From: Erodium maritimum
Taxonomy: Eukaryota > Streptophyta > Magnoliopsida > Geraniales > Geraniaceae
Direction: 5' to 3'
DNA length: 64,000 nucleotides
Assembly: GCA_963921825.1 (NCBI GenBank)
Contig: OY997588.1
Location: forward strand, 138,291,203 to 138,355,202
Numbering within the stretch: the first letter of the stretch is position 1; the number at the start of each line of letters is the position of its first letter. Under the pieces are notes generated by a model. That model was not told the origin of the DNA, made no database searches, and saw only the letters and a list, made by a program, of their open reading frames with translations. Shown one piece after another: positions 60,075-64,000 of the stretch. A program made the position numbers and the translations under genes.

Positions 60075-60511
60075 TTATATATTTTGCATTCATTTTTCTG
60101 GATGGCTGGCTCAAACAACGAAATCAACGTCCTCAACAACCACTTATTCCACGACGTTTTTCATGGTCGTGAGCTTGTCGTAGAGTACGAGATCAACGCC
60201 CATCATTACGAACGACCTTATTATTTGGTGGACGACATTTATCCATCATGGTGTCGGTTCGTGAAGTCTATTCGCCATCCATATACTCGCAAATAGAACT
60301 CTTTTGCTATAGTTCAAGAAAGTTGTCGGAAAGATATTGAACGGGCTTTTGGAGTCTTCCAAGCCCGGTGTCACATCATTTCCCGTCCTACTCGTATTTG
60401 GATCAAGTATACTTTGGTTGATATCATGCACACTTGTATCATTCCTCTTGAGGAAGTATCATAACTTCAGTGGTGCCACCCTCATATTGGGTCCCATTTT
60501 CAACCAATACA

Positions 60512-60536
60512 CCCCCCCCCCCCCCCCCCCCCCCCC
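60512..60536 (+). repeat. homopolymer run of 25 C
   Basis: An uninterrupted C tract at the end of the recognisable PIF/Harbinger frame. Its exact length may reflect sequencing error. Confidence 0.85.
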
Positions 60537-61159
60537 GCTATAGTGAAATTCAAATATCATATGTATGATTTCAGGTTTGGAATGGAGGACAAACAATAAA
60601 CAACAAACAAGTAAAACAATGTTAGCTACTTAGTATTGGACAGTTCATGGGAAAGCCTTGATTTAATGTACCAAATCCCCAAATTTTTTGGATGGAAATC
60701 TAAAAAAAACTAAGTTTTTCTGGACATCAATGCACAATGTCATCTACTTTGTTTCAGATCCTTATAGAAGCCCTATTTTCAATATTGTAACAAATCCCCA
60801 AATCTTTTAAACCCTGATTTTTTTTAACTTCAGAAACCCTAAAAATTTTCAACCCAAAACCAACAAATCATCATCACATACACTCGGACTTCTTCAAAAA
60901 CACCATTGTATCACAAAAATTACAAGTTTTTAGGACTTACAGCTTCTCCATCTTCGAAATCTTCATTGTAGATGTAGCCATCACTCTCCGACCCAGACTC
61001 CGACATTGATGACACCATTGTACTAGCTCAGCTTCTCGACTCCGACCACTACGCTTCTTCTCTTGCTCATACTCTTGAAATCGCAGCTCGTCTCCTCGTC
61101 TCCCTCCTTCTCTCTCGCTTCAAAACAATAAGCAGCACTGCTTTGGAACACTTACAAGA
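60537..61159. other. non-coding stretch
   Basis: AT-rich. It may be the body of the DNA transposon whose end lies at 61160-61345, but the left terminus is not clear. Confidence 0.3.
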
Positions 61160-61345
61160 TGTGTTTTGATAATTTTGAACTAAGGGTATTTTAGTCTTTC
61201 ATAACTTCACCGAAATTTGACGGAATAGGTTAATCTTTACACGTTGAAACATTCGGGTATGTATCAATTAAAAGAAACTTAAGAGCATATATCAGATAAT
61301 CGTACCAACTTAAGGGTATCTAATTATAATTAACCCTTGTGTTTT
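61160..61345. repeat. transposon terminus related to 17575-17745
   Basis: About 160 bases match, inverted, the segment at 17.6 kb: the order is TTTGACGGAATAGG, TTACACGTTGAAAC, ATATCAGATAATCGTACC, AAGGGTATCTAATT. The matching is by eye and imperfect. Confidence 0.45.
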
Positions 61346-61599
61346 TGTCTTTCATTTAAACAACGTTCTCCCAAGCTTACGTGTGGCTATTTTTTCAATC
61401 ATATTTAGGTGTCATTTTAAATATAAAATGTTATTACAAATATGCGGGGAAATAACCTTATTAAAATACCCCTTTCTCTGCTAGGGTGGAGAGCCCTCAA
61501 CTTTAGCCGTCGTAGCCACCATGGAATCACCACCGTGTACGCCTCCAACCACCACGATATCGATCGTAAGTCTTCTTTTCTCTCTATTCCTAGTAATTC

Positions 61600-61775
61600 T
61601 CTCCTCTGTGCATCCACAAATCAATAGTGTTGTATCGAAAGGATGGCGTATCAGCGACATATCGTGACTCTTTGTTGCGGTGGTGTTCTCCTCTGCGCAT
61701 CCGCAATCCAACATTGTTGTAATGGAAGGATGGTGTATCGGCGACGATCCGTGACTCCGTGTTGTGGTGATGCTC
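61600..61775 (+). repeat. tandem duplication, about 87 bp
   Basis: Two diverged copies of TTCTC(C)TCTG(C/T)GCATCC...GGATGG(C/T)GTATC(A/G)GCGAC...CGTGACTC follow each other. Confidence 0.75.
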
Positions 61776-61885
61776 GTACTCTCCGTGTTAGCCTCCCATG
61801 TCTCAAGCGGGGACACGACCAGCGATATAGTCGAGAATATTAAGACAAATCAGGCGAGGACTAACAGGCAGCCTCGCCAAGCCGA

Positions 61886-62218
61886 ATGAGTAAGCAAGGA
61901 TTCAAGGGTTTTTACTGGGAGGGATCCCTGAATCATACTGTCACTCCTAGCCAGACTGTCAGGTTTAAGTTCGTTAACTCATTTGACAAAATGAATCATT
62001 GGAGAGTAGGGACCAAGCTACATTTAGGCCCTACCTTGAGCTGTTTCTGGCAGTTGACTACTTTAGCTTTATTTTTTGTTCTAGTTTTGAATTACCTTTC
62101 TGTTTTAGTTTTTTTTTGTACAAGTTACGAGTGCTATAACCAGATCATGTTGGATCGGGTCATTTATGAGAGTTATTGGATTACTATCCTTGACCGCTAT
62201 AATGATTTTATGTCATAA
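61886..62218 (+). CDS. unrecognised 110-codon open frame
   Basis: Opens with MSKQGFKGFYWEGSLNH and contains one very hydrophobic stretch, LALFFVLVLNYLSVLVFF, at about residues 60-77, which could span a membrane. I recognise no family, and upstream there is no clear promoter. It may be a chance frame in transposon-derived sequence. Confidence 0.2.
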   Translation: MSKQGFKGFYWEGSLNHTVTPSQTVRFKFVNSFDKMNHWRVGTKLHLGPTLSCFWQLTTLALFFVLVLNYLSVLVFFCTSYECYNQIMLDRVIYESYWITILDRYNDFMS

Positions 62219-62220
62219 TT

Positions 62221-63330
62221 AACCTGACAATCGAAACTCATACATTACTTGTAAATTGCATAATAACTAATCATGAATCATTAAAAGGAGTCCGATAAAG
62301 ATTGTTAGTTCAAATAATCAAACCTATACCCATTAAAAAGAAGTAGAAAGCAGGATACGCACGCATAAAGCAACAATGGAGGGTAAGGACTATAAATGCA
62401 CCGTGGGACATGAGTAAGACGATGGAGCCACAAACAAAACTATATAAAATTGATAAAGGCAAAGGTATGATAATGCTTTCAAAACGATCTCTCTTCCCAC
62501 TTTGGGCCCGATTGTCTCTCATGTATAATGTGTCTTTACTCATAGATCTGTTTTTTTTTCCGAATTAAGCATAGATAAGATGTGCCATGTGTAATTTGTG
62601 AAACAAAGAGATAATACTGTAGATTTGAGAATTCTATATATTCCAAATCATGATGGTAATAAACAACACCATCAGAGAATATATCATATATATGTATGAT
62701 CTCAACCAAAAAGCTTTACCATGCATCCATAATAAATGAACTCGGTTTTATAAGATTTGGTACTTATCCAAATAAGTGAGAATAAGGTCAAGTGGCAGAG
62801 AGATTGCAGAGATGGAGAAACATAGATAAACATTTTGTTGAAAAGTACTTTATAATATGTTGGAAAATAATACACAATTTGTTAGAAAATAATGCATAAT
62901 TTAAGACTATGTCGTGTGGGATGAGTTTCGCCTATAGAAAACTATTGTGAGTCTCTTGAAACCTTGCGATCTAGTACCAAATGTTTATAGATCAAAGAGA
63001 ATATATAAATACATTTGATGAACATATATAACATACAATAACAAATACGTTACATACTCCAGCCTAAAGATCCGTAGTTATATTTTAAAAAGAGTTTGCA
63101 TCAATCTGTTTCCGTGTCATATAGCAATGTCTAAAATGATTAGAGGAATGATCATTTGAAAACGAATTGAAATAATACTATTCTTTTGGTGATAAATGAA
63201 TGGATAAGAAGTCGAAAAATAAACCAAACAACTGTGTTTACTGTATCCAGAAATGAAGTAAATTCTAAATGTTAATCACACCTTCCTCTATGCGCAGATC
63301 TCATTGAAGTGCATAGCATTTCAACCAACG
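62221..63330. other. non-coding stretch upstream of the third BURP copy
   Basis: AT-rich. Possible upstream exons of the BURP copy were not identified. Confidence 0.35.
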
Positions 63331-63334
63331 AGTA

Positions 63335-64000
63335 AAAAATGGCAAGTGGGTGGGCCAGACTGACCAACTTTCAATGGGTACTCGGGTGGCGGCCGGAGAA
63401 GCTACATGGTTGCAGCCAGCCACCTAGAACGAAGCCAAGAGTGGCAAATGGGTAGGACAGACAGACGCAACTTTTAACGGGTACTCCCGGGGGCGGCAGA
63501 AGAAGCTACATGGTTACGGCCAGGGATACCGAAGTCAATAGTGCCACATGGGTGGGGCACAGGGACACAACCTTCAATGGGTACTCCGGCGGAGGCCGGA
63601 GACACTACACTCTTGCCGCCACTGAGAACCAAAACCCTGACCACCTATCTCTTTTCTTCTTGGAAAAGGACATACACACCGGTTCACTAATGACCTTGGA
63701 CTTCACCACAAACCCTAACAAAGGACCATCTTTCTTGCCTCCCAAGGAAGCCAATTCTATACCCTTCCCATCCACCCAATTCCCACAAATCATGAACCTT
63801 TTCTCCGTGAAACCCGAATCCAAAGAAGCCAAGGTGACGAAGAACACCATAGAAGAATGTGAGAGGCCTGCCATGAAAGGGGAGGAAAAGTATTCTGCAA
63901 CTTCATTAGAGTCCATGGTTGACTTCATCACCTCAAAGGTTGGGGAAAATGTCATGGCAATCTCTACAGAGACTGAAGGAAAAGTCGACCAGGTTCAGAA
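63335..64000 (+). pseudogene. BURP-domain gene copy 3, damaged and cut by window edge
   Basis: The 3' part is an open frame to the edge: NQNPDHLSLFFLEKDIHTG, LMTLDFTTNP, FLPPKEANSIPFPS, MNLFSVKPESKEAK and TSLESMVDFITSKVGE are plain BURP-domain N-terminal sequence. They align with the intact gene (LYFLEQDIKEG, FLPRKEAEQI, SLESMIDYATSK). Upstream, three units of about 100 bp (starting near 63341, 63443 and 63543) encode W(V)GQTDATFNGYSGGGRR-like sequence, a glycine-rich repeat before the domain. Units 1 and 2 carry single-base shifts, so the copy looks broken unless splicing avoids them. The CH motifs lie beyond the window. Confidence 0.75.
63341..63620 (+). repeat. about 100-bp tandem repeat in BURP copy 3
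   Basis: Three units with spacing 102 and 100 bp share AA(C/T)GGGTACTC(C)GG, GGCGGC(C)GGAGAAG and CTACATGGTT. The best frame encodes FNGYSGGGRRSYMV per unit. Confidence 0.9.

Larger units (their letters stand above)
52961..60536 (+). pseudogene. PIF/Harbinger transposase, split by a gypsy and a Mutator-like element
   Basis: Three pieces join across the insertions. First, 52961-53105 has ATG at 52961 and a charged N-terminus with LVEERLRRRVEIEQF. Second, 58330-58878 has RLMKDYFSDQPTYGPDMFRR, RFRMCQPLFQQVMDKV, GVSTVL, RGFPYMVGSLDCMHWE and LEVVTSRDLYI. Third, 60084-60520 has HSFFWMAGSNNEINVLNNH, IERAFGVFQARCHI and the tail. The first DDE residue (D in GSLDCMHW) and the glutamate of ERAFG are present; the second aspartate position reads E in GSNNEINVL. 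Stops (for example after HWE) and shifts show that it is dead. It belongs to the plant transposon-protein branch of PIF/Harbinger. It ends near a run of 25 C. Confidence 0.85.

Noticed and set aside
63605..63955. Minus-strand frame of 116 codons
   Set aside because: It is the antisense of the plus-strand BURP domain, which has clear family similarity.

Overview
This window looks like a repeat-rich stretch of a eudicot plant chromosome. The reasons are a plant-only BURP-domain gene with plant-type introns, TTTAGGG-like telomere motifs, and a dense nest of plant transposable elements: Ty1/copia, Ty3/gypsy chromoviruses, Mutator-like, hAT, PIF/Harbinger and non-LTR. I cannot name the species. 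Almost all coding sequence belongs to transposons. The only apparently intact host gene is a four-exon BURP gene at 49.8-52.3 kb.

Layout. 0-4.6 kb: AT-rich, non-coding, with one weak LTR-like relic. 4.6-8.4 kb: a possible non-LTR sequence carrying a hAT-type element (6285-8248, 8-bp target duplication) that itself carries a long foldback element (6493-7955). 8.5-15.5 kb: a decayed BURP gene on the minus strand, cut in two by a nearly complete copia element (8581-14898). 15.9-16.5 kb: a short non-LTR insertion with a 14-bp target duplication. 19.3-21.9 and 25.3-28.3 kb: two solo LTRs of one large gypsy family. Between them, 22.5-24.7 kb holds three inverted-repeat elements joined end to end at TA microsatellites. 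28.5-32.2 kb: PIF/Harbinger remnants and a second non-LTR insertion with a 13-bp duplication.

32.3-36.9 kb: LTR, primer site and frameshifted gag of the same large-LTR gypsy family. 37.7-49.3 kb: a decayed chromovirus interrupted at 38137-46600 by a copia element whose two 1688-bp LTRs look identical and which has a perfect TGAGG duplication, although its reverse transcriptase has lost its catalytic box. The 3' LTR of the chromovirus contains a Tourist-like MITE. 49.7-52.3 kb: the BURP gene. 53-60.5 kb: a PIF/Harbinger transposase pseudogene split by a gypsy element (53106-58329) and by a Mutator-like element (58879-60074, 9-bp duplication). 63.3-64.0 kb: a third, damaged BURP copy running off the edge.

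The three BURP copies suggest an ancestral tandem cluster expanded and broken by transposons. Hand comparison of LTR pairs orders the insertions: the 38.1-46.6 kb copia is youngest (no difference seen), then the 8.6-14.9 kb copia (about 1%), then the 53-58 kb gypsy (about 3%). I found no convincing RNA genes or CRISPR arrays. Nothing here clearly amounts to a new biological system. The most unusual items are the TA-docked element chain, the catalytically dead but recent copia, and the BURP protein with decayed CH motifs and an alternating Val/Ile-Glu insertion.
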